Source: Herbiconiux sp. (lineage in GTDB: Bacteria; Actinomycetota; Actinomycetes; Actinomycetales; Microbacteriaceae). From it: a stretch of 64,000 nucleotides of DNA. The DNA lies in contig NZ_SCVE01000012.1 of assembly GCF_004297105.1 (NCBI RefSeq), forward strand, positions 496,001-560,000. The letters run 5' to 3'. Shown here one piece after another: positions 10,138 to 20,639 of the stretch (position 1 is its first letter; the number at the start of each line of letters is the position of its first letter). Under the pieces are notes generated by a model. The model had not been told where the DNA came from. It saw nothing but the letters and a program-made list of their open reading frames with translations, and did no database searches. The position numbers and the translations under genes are program-made.

Positions 10138-11106
10138 ATGATCTCCGCGACCGAGGGCGTCCACGTACTTGATGCCCTCGGCATACCCGTCGAGATCTCC
10201 GGTCCGTCGTCCATCACGGTTCGGCATCGCGGTCAAACGCTGAGCGCCCAGGTGGTCACGCGCATGAACCCGCTCCAGAGTTCCGATCTCCGCGAAATTC
10301 TTCACGCACGAGATCACTACGACATCGTTCTCTTCGTCGTTCCGCACGTAACTGAGGCCGGAAGAGCGATAGCACGCGCCGATAAGGGCGTCGCGCTAGT
10401 CGGAGTCAATGACAGGGTGGCGATCATCGGTCGTGAGGAGTTCACGCTTGACGAGCCGGATGGGCTCGCCCGGCCTTCATATCGACGCCGCCCCTGGGGT
10501 CGGTTCGCGGTCATCCGGTCACTCCTGAGAACCCCGGATCCCCGTAGCCAGCTCCAGCTCGCTGAGGAGTGTGGGCTCACCCAGCCTGCGGTATCGCAGA
10601 CGCTTAAGTCGCTCTCGGGCGTAGAACGATCAGCCTCAGGATGGCGGGCGACCGATCCTGAAGAGCTGTGGGACCACTTCATCGAAAAGTATCCGGGGCC
10701 AGAAGGGATCAGCGCCTATTGGTTCGGGCTCGTGTCCCCACGCGAACAGACGGCGCGCGTGCGGTCGGTGGTGCCGGATGCTCTGGTCTCGGGAGATGTG
10801 GCTGCCGATGAGATCGCGCCGTGGCGCAAACCTCGCAGAGCCACCGTCTATGTACCCCAGGGTGCTGACATGTCTTCTTCAGGATTCTCCACCGCAGATC
10901 CGGCAAGGGCGACATTGGAGCTGACCGTTCCAGCCGACCAGACCATCTGGCAAACCGCTCGAGCGTGGGCCACCCCGGGGACGCTCTATGACCGGGTCGA
11001 CCCACTGATCGTCGCGTGGGATGTGAGCCGATCCAGCGGCCCCGACGTGGCAGAGGAACTCGCCCGCCTGCAACGCGCGGTACTGAGGAAGTGGTCCTCC
11101 CGGTGA
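10138..11106 (+). CDS. AbiEi-like antitoxin of a type IV toxin-antitoxin system
   Basis: 322 residues. The central part holds a winged helix (SQLQLAEECGLTQPAVSQTLKSL, about residues 138-160). The C-terminal half resembles the COG5340/AbiEi C-terminal domain (YWFGLVSPREQ, then IAPWRKPRRATVYV). In AbiE pairs this protein represses the operon and counters the toxin without a direct complex. GC is visibly lower than in the flanking genes and the upstream control region is AT-rich, which suggests horizontal acquisition. Start ATG 10138; only a weak ribosome site (GAAG) is present. The stop overlaps the start of the next gene. Confidence 0.75.
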   Translation: MISATEGVHVLDALGIPVEISGPSSITVRHRGQTLSAQVVTRMNPLQSSDLREILHARDHYDIVLFVVPHVTEAGRAIARADKGVALVGVNDRVAIIGREEFTLDEPDGLARPSYRRRPWGRFAVIRSLLRTPDPRSQLQLAEECGLTQPAVSQTLKSLSGVERSASGWRATDPEELWDHFIEKYPGPEGISAYWFGLVSPREQTARVRSVVPDALVSGDVAADEIAPWRKPRRATVYVPQGADMSSSGFSTADPARATLELTVPADQTIWQTARAWATPGTLYDRVDPLIVAWDVSRSSGPDVAEELARLQRAVLRKWSSR

Positions 11107-11870
11107 GGCAGATGGCTGAGGATGTCTCCACCTCGCGAGCCGACGACAACGCTTTCCGCGCGCTGCTGGATGCCTCCGCGATCACGGCCGACCTCGCCGA
11201 TGCCCGTATCGTCGGCGGCCAGATGGTGAACCTGCTCACGCTGATCTACCCGAACGCACCTCGAATCGAACGACGAACCGCGGATGCTGACCTCGGAATC
11301 TCGGTAGACATCGCTTCAGCGGGCACCATCCACAATCGCCTCGTCGGCGCCGGATATCAAGCGTCGAGCGGTAACCACTACCTTCGCGAAGGAGCGGAGA
11401 TCGACGTACTCGCGCCCGCTCGGGGCGGGCGATTCACCAGCGGCGAGATCAGTGGGCGCGGTATCGACCTGGCTCCCGGGCTCGACCTCGCTCTTGCCTC
11501 GGAACCCATTGAAATCGAGCTCGGCCTCACGTTCCTCAACACGACTTTCGAGAGTGTGATCGTTCGCGTACCCCGCGTCGAGGTGGCTGTCGTCCTGAAG
11601 GCCTTCGCAACGAGATCACGAACGGAGGCGAAGGACATCACGGACCTCTACAACCTGTTGTCGATCGCCCATTCCTACGACGCGAGAGACATCGGCGGCT
11701 GGGCGTTGGCCGGCGACGCAGCCGGCAGAGGAACACGGCTGGACTGCGCGAGAACGCTCCATGCGTTGGCGGACACGGCGTCAAGAAGCGGTGCGCTCAG
11801 AGGATCAGAGGTCCCTACCGACGAGTTCGTGGCCTTGATCAGAGAAAATGTCGCCCGTCCCGCCCGCTGA
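11103..11870 (+). CDS. AbiEii-like nucleotidyltransferase toxin
   Basis: 255 residues from GTG 11103, which overlaps the antitoxin stop by 4 nt (GTGA); ATG 11112 is an alternative. Seen: a nucleotidyltransferase signature, IVGGQMVNLL followed by ERRTADADLGISVD, and a later KAFATRSRTEAKDITDLYNL that matches the third motif of AbiEii/DUF1814 proteins (K...KD..DL). Such toxins use a nucleotide to block translation by modifying tRNA. Gene order and overlap agree with an abiE operon that confers phage defence by abortive infection (family knowledge, not shown here). Confidence 0.78.
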   Translation: MRQMAEDVSTSRADDNAFRALLDASAITADLADARIVGGQMVNLLTLIYPNAPRIERRTADADLGISVDIASAGTIHNRLVGAGYQASSGNHYLREGAEIDVLAPARGGRFTSGEISGRGIDLAPGLDLALASEPIEIELGLTFLNTTFESVIVRVPRVEVAVVLKAFATRSRTEAKDITDLYNLLSIAHSYDARDIGGWALAGDAAGRGTRLDCARTLHALADTASRSGALRGSEVPTDEFVALIRENVARPAR

Positions 11871-11890
11871 GTAACCGCCTAGAAAGCCCC

Positions 11891-12769
11891 TCAGGCGAGC
11901 GTGATCGACGGGATGCGGGCCCGGATGATGCGCACCGCATCCGGGCTCTGGTCGATCAGCACGTAGTTGCGGCCGAGCGCGTGCGACACCGCCCCCGTCG
12001 TGCCGCTGCCCGCGAAGAAGTCGAGCACCCAGTCGCCCTCGCGCGACGACGCCTGCACGATGCGGCGCAGGATGCCTTCCGGCTTCTGCGTGGGATAGCC
12101 CGTCTTCTCGCGGCCGGTGGGCGACACGATCGTGTGCCACCAGACATCCGTCGGCAACTTGCCGAGCGCGGCCCGTTCGGGCGTGACGAGGCCCGGTGCC
12201 ATGTACGGCTCACGGTCGACGGCGGTGGAGTCGAAGTGGAACGCCTTCGGGTTCTTCACGTACACCAGGATCGTGTCGTGCTTCGTGGGCCAGCGGTTCT
12301 TCGACTTGGCGCCGTAGTCGTAGGCCCAGATGATCTCGTTGAGGAACGAGTCGCGGCCGAAGAGGGCGTCGAGCAGCACCTTCGCATAGTGCGCCTCGCG
12401 ATAGTCGAGGTGGAGGTAGAGGGTGCCGTCGTCGGCGAGCAGTCTCCAGGCCTCCACGATGCGCGGCTCCAGGAAGCCCCAGTAGTCGTCGAACCGGTCG
12501 TCGTAGCGCAGCAGATCGCCCTTGATGCGGTCGTACTGCTGGCCCTTGAACCCGGTGACACTGCCGGATGCGCTGCGCTGCGAGGTGGTCGACTGCCGTG
12601 TCTGCGACCGGCCCGTGTTGAACGGCGGATCGAGGTAGATCACCGTGAACGACTCGTCGGCGAAGGTGGGCAGCACCTCGAGATTGTCGGCGTGGAACAG
12701 CAGGCCTTCGCCCCGCGCCTCCGCCGGGAACGCGGCGAGAGGGGAGCGTTCGGGGGTCACCTGAGCCAT
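11891..12769 (-). CDS. Site-specific DNA methyltransferase (amino-methyl, beta class), no partner nuclease
   Basis: 292 residues from ATG 12769. Catalytic motif IV DPPFNTG starts at Asp47 and the AdoMet motif DFFAGSGTTG begins near Asp250, so motif IV precedes motif I: the beta arrangement of N6-adenine / N4-cytosine enzymes. GYPTQKPEGILRRI is the usual segment before motif I. No restriction enzyme or specificity subunit is encoded nearby, so it is an orphan methylase. Recognition sequence unknown. Upstream in-frame codons to 12829 have no supporting conservation, so the shorter start is preferred. Confidence 0.88.
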   Translation of the reverse strand: MAQVTPERSPLAAFPAEARGEGLLFHADNLEVLPTFADESFTVIYLDPPFNTGRSQTRQSTTSQRSASGSVTGFKGQQYDRIKGDLLRYDDRFDDYWGFLEPRIVEAWRLLADDGTLYLHLDYREAHYAKVLLDALFGRDSFLNEIIWAYDYGAKSKNRWPTKHDTILVYVKNPKAFHFDSTAVDREPYMAPGLVTPERAALGKLPTDVWWHTIVSPTGREKTGYPTQKPEGILRRIVQASSREGDWVLDFFAGSGTTGAVSHALGRNYVLIDQSPDAVRIIRARIPSITLA

Positions 12770-12809
12770 TGTGGCAGTTCCCGGGCCGGGGGCGTATTCT
12801 CGGGGCACC

Positions 12810-13106
12810 ATGAGCACCGAGATCCGCAACGAACCAGAGCAGAGCCGCTACACCATCAGCGTCGACGGCACGACGGCCGGGTTCGCCGACTACCGCCTCG
12901 AAGGCAATTCGATCGTCTTCATCCGCACCGAGGTCGACCCCTCCCGCCGCGGCGAAGGCCTCGCGGGAGCACTCGTGCAGTTCGCGCTCGACGATGTGCG
13001 CACGAGCGGCGACCTCACCGTGGTGCCGCAGTGCTCCTACGTGGCGCGCTTCATCGACTCGCACCCCGACTACCAGGAGCTCGTCGACCGCGGGCGCACC
13101 GCATGA
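12810..13106 (+). CDS. Small GNAT acetyltransferase (YidJ/NATD1 type)
   Basis: 98 residues, the length of the minimal GNAT family. RTEVDPSRRGEGLAGALVQF is the acetyl-CoA binding Q/R-x-x-G-x-G/A segment, and TVVPQCSYVARFIDSHPDY is the typical C-terminal block. The function of this family is poorly known. ATG 12810 follows TATTCT (12795-12800) by 9 nt, consistent with a leaderless transcript. Its stop overlaps the next start (ATGA), so it is co-translated with the F420-type oxidoreductase. Confidence 0.82.
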   Translation: MSTEIRNEPEQSRYTISVDGTTAGFADYRLEGNSIVFIRTEVDPSRRGEGLAGALVQFALDDVRTSGDLTVVPQCSYVARFIDSHPDYQELVDRGRTA

Positions 13107-14173
13107 GCGCGAGCGAAGCGGATGCGCGCACACCCGTGACGGCGGATGCCCCCGCCGGCCCCTTCCGCATCGACGCCGGGGGCGACCCCTCCGCGAGTCC
13201 CCTCGCGATCGAGGCGGCAGCGGTGCGTGCCGAGCGCGATGGCTTCGACGGCGTGCTGAGCGTCGAACTCAAGCACGACCCCTTCATCTCCCTCGCCCTC
13301 GCGGCCCGGGCCACCGAGCGGGTGCGGCTCACGAGTTCGATCGCCGTGGCCTTCGCTCGCAACCCCGCGAACACGGCGATGCTCGCGAATGACCTGCAGC
13401 TGATCTCCGACGGCCGTTTCGTGCTCGGGCTCGGCACGCAGGTGAAGGCGCACATCGAGCGCCGTTTCTCGATGCCGTGGTCGCACCCGGCTCGCCGGAT
13501 GCGCGAGTACGTCGAGGCGGTGCGCGCCATCTGGGCGAGCTGGGAGACCGGCGAGCGCCTCAACTTCCGCGGTGAGTTCTACAACCACACCCTGATGTCG
13601 CCGATGTTCAGCCCCGGCCCCAACCCGCACGGCAATCCGCCGATCGTGCTGGCGGCCGTGGGTGAGCTGATGGCCGAGACGGCCGGCGCCGTGGCCGACG
13701 GCATGCTCGCGCACACCTTCACCACACGCCGCTACCTCGACGAGGTCACTCTTCCCGCCCTCGCACGAGGCCGCGCCGCATCCGGTCGCACCGACCCCGT
13801 CGAGATCAGCCTCCCCGCCTTCGTCGCCCTCGGAACAACGGATGCCGAGCTCGCCACCGCGCAGACGGCCGTGAAGAAGCAGATCGCCTTCTACGGCTCG
13901 ACGCCCACCTACAAGCCGGTGCTCGAGCTGCACGGCTGGGAGTCGGTGCACGAGCAGCTCCATCGTGCCTCACTCACGGGAGAGTGGGACGCGATGGGCG
14001 GCCTGATCACCGACGAGATGCTCGACGCGTTCGCGGTCAGCGGCACCCCGGCCGAGGTGGCCGCCGGCCTGCGCGAGCGCTTCGGCGGCGTGGTCTCCCG
14101 CCTGTCGTTCAGCGCACCGTACGCCGTGCCCGACGAGGTGTGGGCCGAGGTGCTCGCCGCCCTGCGCGCGTGA
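13103..14173 (+). CDS. F420-dependent luciferase-like oxidoreductase (TIGR03617-like)
   Basis: 356 residues, a single luciferase-like TIM barrel. Seen: AAAVRAERDGFDGVLSVE, FARNPANTAM, SDGRFVLGLGTQVKAHIERR and PPIVLAAVGELMAETAG, typical of the actinobacterial coenzyme F420 group. These enzymes oxidise or reduce varied substrates; none can be assigned. An N-terminal extension of about 20 Ala/Asp-rich residues precedes the barrel. Start ATG 13103 overlaps the GNAT stop. No F420 biosynthesis gene is in the window. Confidence 0.82.
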   Translation: MSASEADARTPVTADAPAGPFRIDAGGDPSASPLAIEAAAVRAERDGFDGVLSVELKHDPFISLALAARATERVRLTSSIAVAFARNPANTAMLANDLQLISDGRFVLGLGTQVKAHIERRFSMPWSHPARRMREYVEAVRAIWASWETGERLNFRGEFYNHTLMSPMFSPGPNPHGNPPIVLAAVGELMAETAGAVADGMLAHTFTTRRYLDEVTLPALARGRAASGRTDPVEISLPAFVALGTTDAELATAQTAVKKQIAFYGSTPTYKPVLELHGWESVHEQLHRASLTGEWDAMGGLITDEMLDAFAVSGTPAEVAAGLRERFGGVVSRLSFSAPYAVPDEVWAEVLAALRA

Positions 14174-14209
14174 GCGCGTCGCCTGCGGGTCGCCGCTAGG
14201 GTTGACCGG

Positions 14210-14755
14210 ATGACGATCACCGCTTCCGCCGACGGCTCGGCCCTCGGCAACCCCGGCCCGGCCGGCTGGGCCTGGTACATCGACGACCGCACCTGGGGTG
14301 CCGGCGGCTGGCCGCACGGCACCAACAACATGGGCGAGCTGAAGGCCGTGCTCGAGCTCTTCCGGGCCACGGCGCACGTCGACGACGACCTGCACGTGCT
14401 CTGCGACAGCCAGTACGTCATCAACACCATCACGAAGTGGATGCCCGGCTGGAAGCGCAAGGGCTGGCGCAAGGGCGACGGCAAACCGGTGATGAACCTC
14501 GACCTCATCAAGGAGATCGACGAGGCCATCGTGGGGCGGCGCTACCGCTTCGAGTGGGTGAAGGGCCATGTCGGCCACGAGCTCAACGAGGCGGCCGACA
14601 CCCGCGCCCGCGCTGCGGCAGAGGCCTTCGCGAAGGGCCGCACACCCGATACCGGTCCAGGCTACCCCGGTGCCGTGGCACCGGTGGCGGAGCCGTCCAG
14701 GCCGGCCGCCCCCATCTCCGCACCGGCCTTCCAGGCAGACGACACCCTCTTCTGA
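14210..14755 (+). CDS. rnhA: Ribonuclease HI
   Basis: 181 residues. Catalytic acids are seen at Asp8 (SADGS), Glu43 (NNMGELKAV), Asp66 (LCDSQYV) and Asp130 (NEAADTRAR), with His in VKGHVGHE. It degrades RNA in RNA:DNA hybrids. A ~35-residue Pro/Ala-rich tail extends past the core. ATG 14210 is preceded by TAGGGT (14197-14202) with a 7-nt gap, a leaderless arrangement. Confidence 0.93.
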   Translation: MTITASADGSALGNPGPAGWAWYIDDRTWGAGGWPHGTNNMGELKAVLELFRATAHVDDDLHVLCDSQYVINTITKWMPGWKRKGWRKGDGKPVMNLDLIKEIDEAIVGRRYRFEWVKGHVGHELNEAADTRARAAAEAFAKGRTPDTGPGYPGAVAPVAEPSRPAAPISAPAFQADDTLF

Positions 14756-14768
14756 GGTCGGATAGACT
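14739..14768 (+). promoter_or_regulatory. Candidate promoter of the MFS leader
   Basis: ACGACA (14739-14744) and TAGACT (14763-14768) are separated by 18 nt. The first element lies inside the last codons of rnhA. Transcription would start near 14775, at the first helix of the leader RNA. Confidence 0.5.
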
Positions 14769-14770
14769 GG

Positions 14771-14880
14771 AAGCCTGTTCGGCCACGGCGGTCGGGGAGG
14801 TCGAACTGCGCACGATGTGCGCTCGGTCCGAGGCTTGAAACCTCCAGCGTGATCTCACGAGAGACCTGGAGGTTTCTTTT
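14771..14880 (+). promoter_or_regulatory. Structured leader RNA with sequestered Shine-Dalgarno (attenuator or riboswitch-like)
   Basis: P1: AAGCCT 14771-14776 with AGGCTT 14831-14836. P2: GTTCGGCC 14777-14784 with GGTCGAAC 14799-14806. P3: GCGCAC 14808-14813 with GTGCGC 14817-14822. Then GAAACCTCCAG 14837-14847 pairs with CTGGAGGTTTC 14866-14876. The right arm contains the MFS ribosome site GGAGG (14868-14872), 8 nt before ATG 14881, and is followed by TTTT. An upstream GGAGGT (14796-14801) can pair with the same ACCTCC (14840-14845), which would free the MFS ribosome site. I match it to no known riboswitch class. Confidence 0.65.
14815..14838 (+). CDS. Possible leader peptide MCARSEA
   Basis: A seven-codon reading frame ends with TGA immediately before the ribosome-site-sequestering stem. 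GGGGAGG at 14794-14800 is an upstream ribosome site, but its 14-nt distance to ATG is long. An in-frame CTG at 14806 sits at 5 nt and would give LRTMCARSEA. A ribosome at the stop would cover the left arm of the stem. Reality of translation is uncertain. Confidence 0.35.
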   Translation: MCARSEA

Positions 14881-16341
14881 ATGTCCACAACCCTGCCCGC
14901 GACACGCGCCACCAGCCGGTGGTGGATCCTCGCCGTGCTCTCCCTCACCCAGCTCGTGGTGGTGCTCGACAGCACCATCGTCAGCATCGCCCTGCCCCAG
15001 GCGCAGGAAGAACTCGGCATGACCGACGTTCAGCGCCAGTGGGTCGTCACCGCCTACGCTCTCGTCTTCGGCGCGTTGCTTCTTCTCGGCGGTCGCGTGG
15101 CCGACTACTGGGGCCGCAAGCGCGCATTCCTCGTGGGGCTCGTGGGCTTCGGCGTCGCATCCGCGTTCGGTGGATTCGCGCAGAGCGGCATCGAGCTCAT
15201 CATCGCCCGCGGGCTCCAGGGCCTGTTCGCAGCGCTGCTCGCCCCCGCGGCGCTCGCGCTCCTCACCGTGACCTTCGCCTCCGGCCGCGAACGCAACACC
15301 GCGTTCGCCGTGTTCGGCACGATCGGCGGCGGTGGGGCGGCCGTGGGTCTGGTGCTCGGCGGCGTGCTGACCGAGTACGCGAGCTGGCGCTGGTGCCTGC
15401 TGGTGAACGTGATCTTCGTCGCGATCGGCTTCATCGGCGGACTGCTGCTGCTCCGCGAGAGCAAGGCGGAGGGGGAGAACCGGTACGACGTGTGGGGCGC
15501 CATCACGGTGACCCTGGGTCTGGGCTCGCTCGTCTACGGCTTCAGCGTGGCCGAAGAGGGCTGGGCGTCGGTCGGCACCATCGGGTTCCTCTCGCTCGGC
15601 GTCGTTCTGCTCGCCGCGTTCGTGTGGATCGAGTCGCGCGTCGCCCAGCCACTCCTTCCGCTCCGCGTCATCCTGAACCGGGTGCGCGGCGGCGCCTTCC
15701 TCATCCAGGCGATCGTGGGCAGTGTGCTCATCGGCGCGACCCTCTACCTCACGTTCCACTTCCAGATCGTGATGGGCATGGAGCCCGTGGTTGCCGGGCT
15801 CGCCAACGTGGCGATGACCGTCGTCATCCTCGCCGTGGTGCCCGTGGTCACGAAGCTGCTGTTCGTCGTCGGCCCGCGTCCGTTCATGATCGCCGGGCCC
15901 CTGATCGGGGCCGCCGGCCTGATCTACCTGAGCTTCATCACTCCCGACGGCGGCTACTTCGTGCAGGTTCTTCCCGCGCTGGCCCTGCTCGGTGTGGGCC
16001 TCGCCATGATCTTCGTGCCGCTGCAGAACCTCGCGCTCACCGGTGTGGCTCCGCATGACGCGGGTGCCGCATCCGCCACCGTGAACTCGGCGATGCAGAT
16101 CGGCGGGTCGATCGGGCTCTCGGTGTTCACCGTGATCTATGCCGGAACCCTCGACTCGTCGCTCGCGGCCGGCAGCGACCAGCTGAGCGCCCTCACCGAC
16201 GGCTACGCGGCCACCTTCGTGGCGGCAGCGGTGGCCATGGTGGCCGCTGCACTGATCGCCGTGTTCCTCATCCGAGGCACGAAGGACGAGCTGCTCCCGT
16301 CGGCCCACGAGGGCCAGCCGGTCGCCGTGCACCTGGGCTGA
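14881..16341 (+). CDS. DHA2-family MFS exporter, 14 TM, under leader control
   Basis: 486 residues. Seen: LDSTIVSIALPQAQ at TM1, motif A GGRVADYWGRKRAF, and about 14 hydrophobic segments, matching the EmrB/QacA drug-exporter group. It is not closely alike to the exporter at 2431. The start ATG 14881 follows GGAGG by 8 nt, and that ribosome site is buried in a hairpin. Expression is therefore probably switched on at translation by a drug or metabolite signal, as with other inducible resistance genes (inference). It is convergent with the bicupin gene, 4 nt apart, with no room for a separate terminator. Confidence 0.88.
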   Translation: MSTTLPATRATSRWWILAVLSLTQLVVVLDSTIVSIALPQAQEELGMTDVQRQWVVTAYALVFGALLLLGGRVADYWGRKRAFLVGLVGFGVASAFGGFAQSGIELIIARGLQGLFAALLAPAALALLTVTFASGRERNTAFAVFGTIGGGGAAVGLVLGGVLTEYASWRWCLLVNVIFVAIGFIGGLLLLRESKAEGENRYDVWGAITVTLGLGSLVYGFSVAEEGWASVGTIGFLSLGVVLLAAFVWIESRVAQPLLPLRVILNRVRGGAFLIQAIVGSVLIGATLYLTFHFQIVMGMEPVVAGLANVAMTVVILAVVPVVTKLLFVVGPRPFMIAGPLIGAAGLIYLSFITPDGGYFVQVLPALALLGVGLAMIFVPLQNLALTGVAPHDAGAASATVNSAMQIGGSIGLSVFTVIYAGTLDSSLAAGSDQLSALTDGYAATFVAAAVAMVAAALIAVFLIRGTKDELLPSAHEGQPVAVHLG

Positions 16342-16345
16342 GGCC

Positions 16346-17389
16346 CTACGACACCGGGTCGATCGGGTTGCGCTTCTTCACCATGAGGGGGTCGACCGGG
16401 GTGAGCGGGAAGTCGGGCAGTGTGGCGTCGTCGACCCCGAACGTCGCGGCCAGCACGCGACGGGAGAACGCGGATGCCGTGGCCCGGTAGCCGATGTCGC
16501 CCGGTGTGGGCTGATCGAAGAACACCAGGAAGTGGATCTCCTCGTCACCGATCACCTCGATCTGGTGCGGATACGCGCGTGGGATGAAGTACACGTCGCC
16601 GGGGCCGAGCAGGTAGGTGTCGACGGATCCGTCGGGGTCGAGGATGCTCATCCGCGCCGCGCCCTTGTGCACATAGCCGAGCTCGGCCGTCTCCGGATGC
16701 CAGTGCGGCTCGCGCATGCCGTCCTCCTCGATGCGCAGCGAATACATCGACAGGTTTCTGAGCGCCGGCCAGAACTGCTGCCGGGCGAGGCGCGCCGTGC
16801 CGTATTCGTAGGCCAGCGGCGGGTTCTGCCCCTCGGCATCGAAGCGGTGCGGATCGGGGTACCGTGCCGACAGCGGGATCTCGATGTCTCCCGAGCCCTT
16901 CACGAGGTCGCGCGACGACGTGTCGCGCGGCACCGCGGCGAACGCGGCCGCCGGGAGGTCGTACGTGTTGCCGAGCACCGCATCCGACATCGCGCCGAAT
17001 GCGGCGTGCAGCGAGAAGTCCTCGGGGCTCTCGTGGGAGAACACCACGATGAGCTCGGCGCGGGTGGTGCCGATGTTCTCGATGTGGTGCACGGCGCCGC
17101 TCAGCACATGGAACATCTCGCCCGCCGAGACCGTGAAGGTGGCGAACACGTCGGCGTTGTCGAGCGTCGACACGAGCACGTCGCCCGTGAGGCAGTAGGT
17201 GAGCTCGTCGGCATTCGCATGCCAGTGCGGTTCGCGGATGGCACCCGGCTCGATCACGAGCCGCTTGATCGAGATGCGCTCGAGGATCGGGAACGCGGCC
17301 TTGTTCAGCCGCTGGATGCTTCCCAGGGCGCTCGAGTGCTGGGCCGGTGCGGTGAGCAGCGAGCGCACGTGACGGGAGACGGTGGTCAT
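16346..17389 (-). CDS. Bicupin, oxalate-decarboxylase-like
   Basis: 347 residues with two cupin domains. The first has REPHWHANADELTYCLTG and GAVHHIENIG; the second has REPHWHPETAELGYVHKG and YPHQIEVIG. Each thus keeps the HxH, Glu and late His metal ligands. Oxalate decarboxylases (Mn) have this double-cupin form, but bicupins also include other dioxygenases and no lid motif can be judged here. No signal peptide. Start ATG 17389 follows AAGGA with an 8-nt gap. Divergent from the esterase gene. Confidence 0.8.
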   Translation of the reverse strand: MTTVSRHVRSLLTAPAQHSSALGSIQRLNKAAFPILERISIKRLVIEPGAIREPHWHANADELTYCLTGDVLVSTLDNADVFATFTVSAGEMFHVLSGAVHHIENIGTTRAELIVVFSHESPEDFSLHAAFGAMSDAVLGNTYDLPAAAFAAVPRDTSSRDLVKGSGDIEIPLSARYPDPHRFDAEGQNPPLAYEYGTARLARQQFWPALRNLSMYSLRIEEDGMREPHWHPETAELGYVHKGAARMSILDPDGSVDTYLLGPGDVYFIPRAYPHQIEVIGDEEIHFLVFFDQPTPGDIGYRATASAFSRRVLAATFGVDDATLPDFPLTPVDPLMVKKRNPIDPVS

Positions 17390-17515
17390 GGGGTTGGTCC
17401 TTCCGGCGGTGATCGAGTCGCGAGACGGCTCAGCGACATCATCGCGCGTGCACGGCTCCATCGGGAAGGCCCTCTCAGGGCCCGGCGTCCAGCGGGGCGG
17501 GGCAGGATGGACCCC

Positions 17516-18424
17516 ATGGTCACCCTCCCCTCGAGCCTCGTCGCCCCCGCCCTCCGACTGATGAGGGCCAACCGCGTGTTCGTGACCGCGGACGGCGCCC
17601 GCCGCCGGGTGCGCGAACGCGAGCTGCGCCCGCAGCCGTATGGCCCGCCGAGCCGGCTGCATCCGGACGTGCGGGTCGACGTGGCCCATGACGGCGGCTG
17701 GCCCGTCTACACGATCACCCCGCGCCTCGGTACGCCGACCGGCTGTGTCGTCTACGCGCACGGCGGCGGCTGGGTGAACGAGATCGCCGTGCAGCACTGG
17801 CACCTCGCCGCCCAGCTCAGCGCCGAGGCGAACGCCACCGTCGTGCTGCCGATCTACCCGCTCGTGCCGTTCGGCACGGCCGCGCCCGTGGCCGACGGCG
17901 TCATCGACTTGGTGCGCGGCGCGCTCGACGCCCACGGCCGCGTGTGTCTCGCCGGCGATTCAGCGGGTGGCCAGATCGCCCTCTCCGCCGCACTCGCGCT
18001 GCGCGATCGGCACCGCATCACGCTGCCCCGCACGGTGCTCATCTCGCCCGCGCTCGATCTCACCTGGAGCAATCCGCGTATCCCGCTCGTGCAGCCGAGC
18101 GACCCGTGGCTCGCGGTGCCCGGAGGCACGGTCTTGGCCGACCTGTGGCGGGGCGACAGCGACATCCTCGACCCCGTGGTGAGCCCCCTCGCCGGCGACC
18201 TCACGGGCCTCGGTCCGATCACGCTCTACTCGGGCACCCGTGACGTGCTGAACCCGGATGCGCACCTGCTCGCCGACAAGGCTGCGGCTTCGGGCGTCGA
18301 CCTCGAGTTCCATGAGGGCGAGGGGCAGGTGCACGTGTACCCGCTGCTGCCCACGCGCGAAGGGCGCGAGGCGCGCGCGGCGATCGTGCGGAGCATCCGT
18401 GAGGCGCTCCGCACGACGGCCTGA
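17516..18424 (+). CDS. HSL-family alpha/beta-hydrolase (esterase/lipase)
   Basis: 302 residues. Oxyanion motif HGGG (YAHGGGWVNE) and nucleophile GDSAGG are plainly present. A later DVLNPDAHLL supplies the acid and GQVHVYP the histidine of the triad. Hormone-sensitive-lipase-type enzymes cleave small acyl esters. Start ATG 17516 is chosen because AGGA lies 8 nt upstream; ATG 17507 is in frame as an alternative. Confidence 0.87.
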   Translation: MVTLPSSLVAPALRLMRANRVFVTADGARRRVRERELRPQPYGPPSRLHPDVRVDVAHDGGWPVYTITPRLGTPTGCVVYAHGGGWVNEIAVQHWHLAAQLSAEANATVVLPIYPLVPFGTAAPVADGVIDLVRGALDAHGRVCLAGDSAGGQIALSAALALRDRHRITLPRTVLISPALDLTWSNPRIPLVQPSDPWLAVPGGTVLADLWRGDSDILDPVVSPLAGDLTGLGPITLYSGTRDVLNPDAHLLADKAAASGVDLEFHEGEGQVHVYPLLPTREGREARAAIVRSIREALRTTA

Positions 18425-18441
18425 GCCGGCCCTGCTCCCCG

Positions 18442-20508
<2,067 letters not shown>

Positions 20509-20639
20509 CCGTCAATCAGTACCGCGATGCGCCGAAACCCGCTCGGGCTTGCGCGGCGACCGAGAAGTCGGTTCGAATTCAGCCCCTCCCGTGCGGCTTC
20601 GCGCTCATCGAAACGGAACAGGGGCGAATAAGGTGAAGT

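Noticed and set aside
14761..14880. tRNA or a standard riboswitch (TPP, cobalamin, SAM) in the exporter leader
   Set aside because: No acceptor/T-loop pattern and none of the core motifs of these classes; the pairings found define a different fold.
15534..16332. Antisense His/Glu/Asp-rich frame opposite the second exporter
   Set aside because: Composition is the complement of hydrophobic membrane-segment codons, not a real acidic protein.
16346..17935. N-terminal extension of the bicupin to 529 codons
   Set aside because: The extra residues overlap the divergent esterase gene and lack cupin features; ATG 17389 has a good ribosome site.
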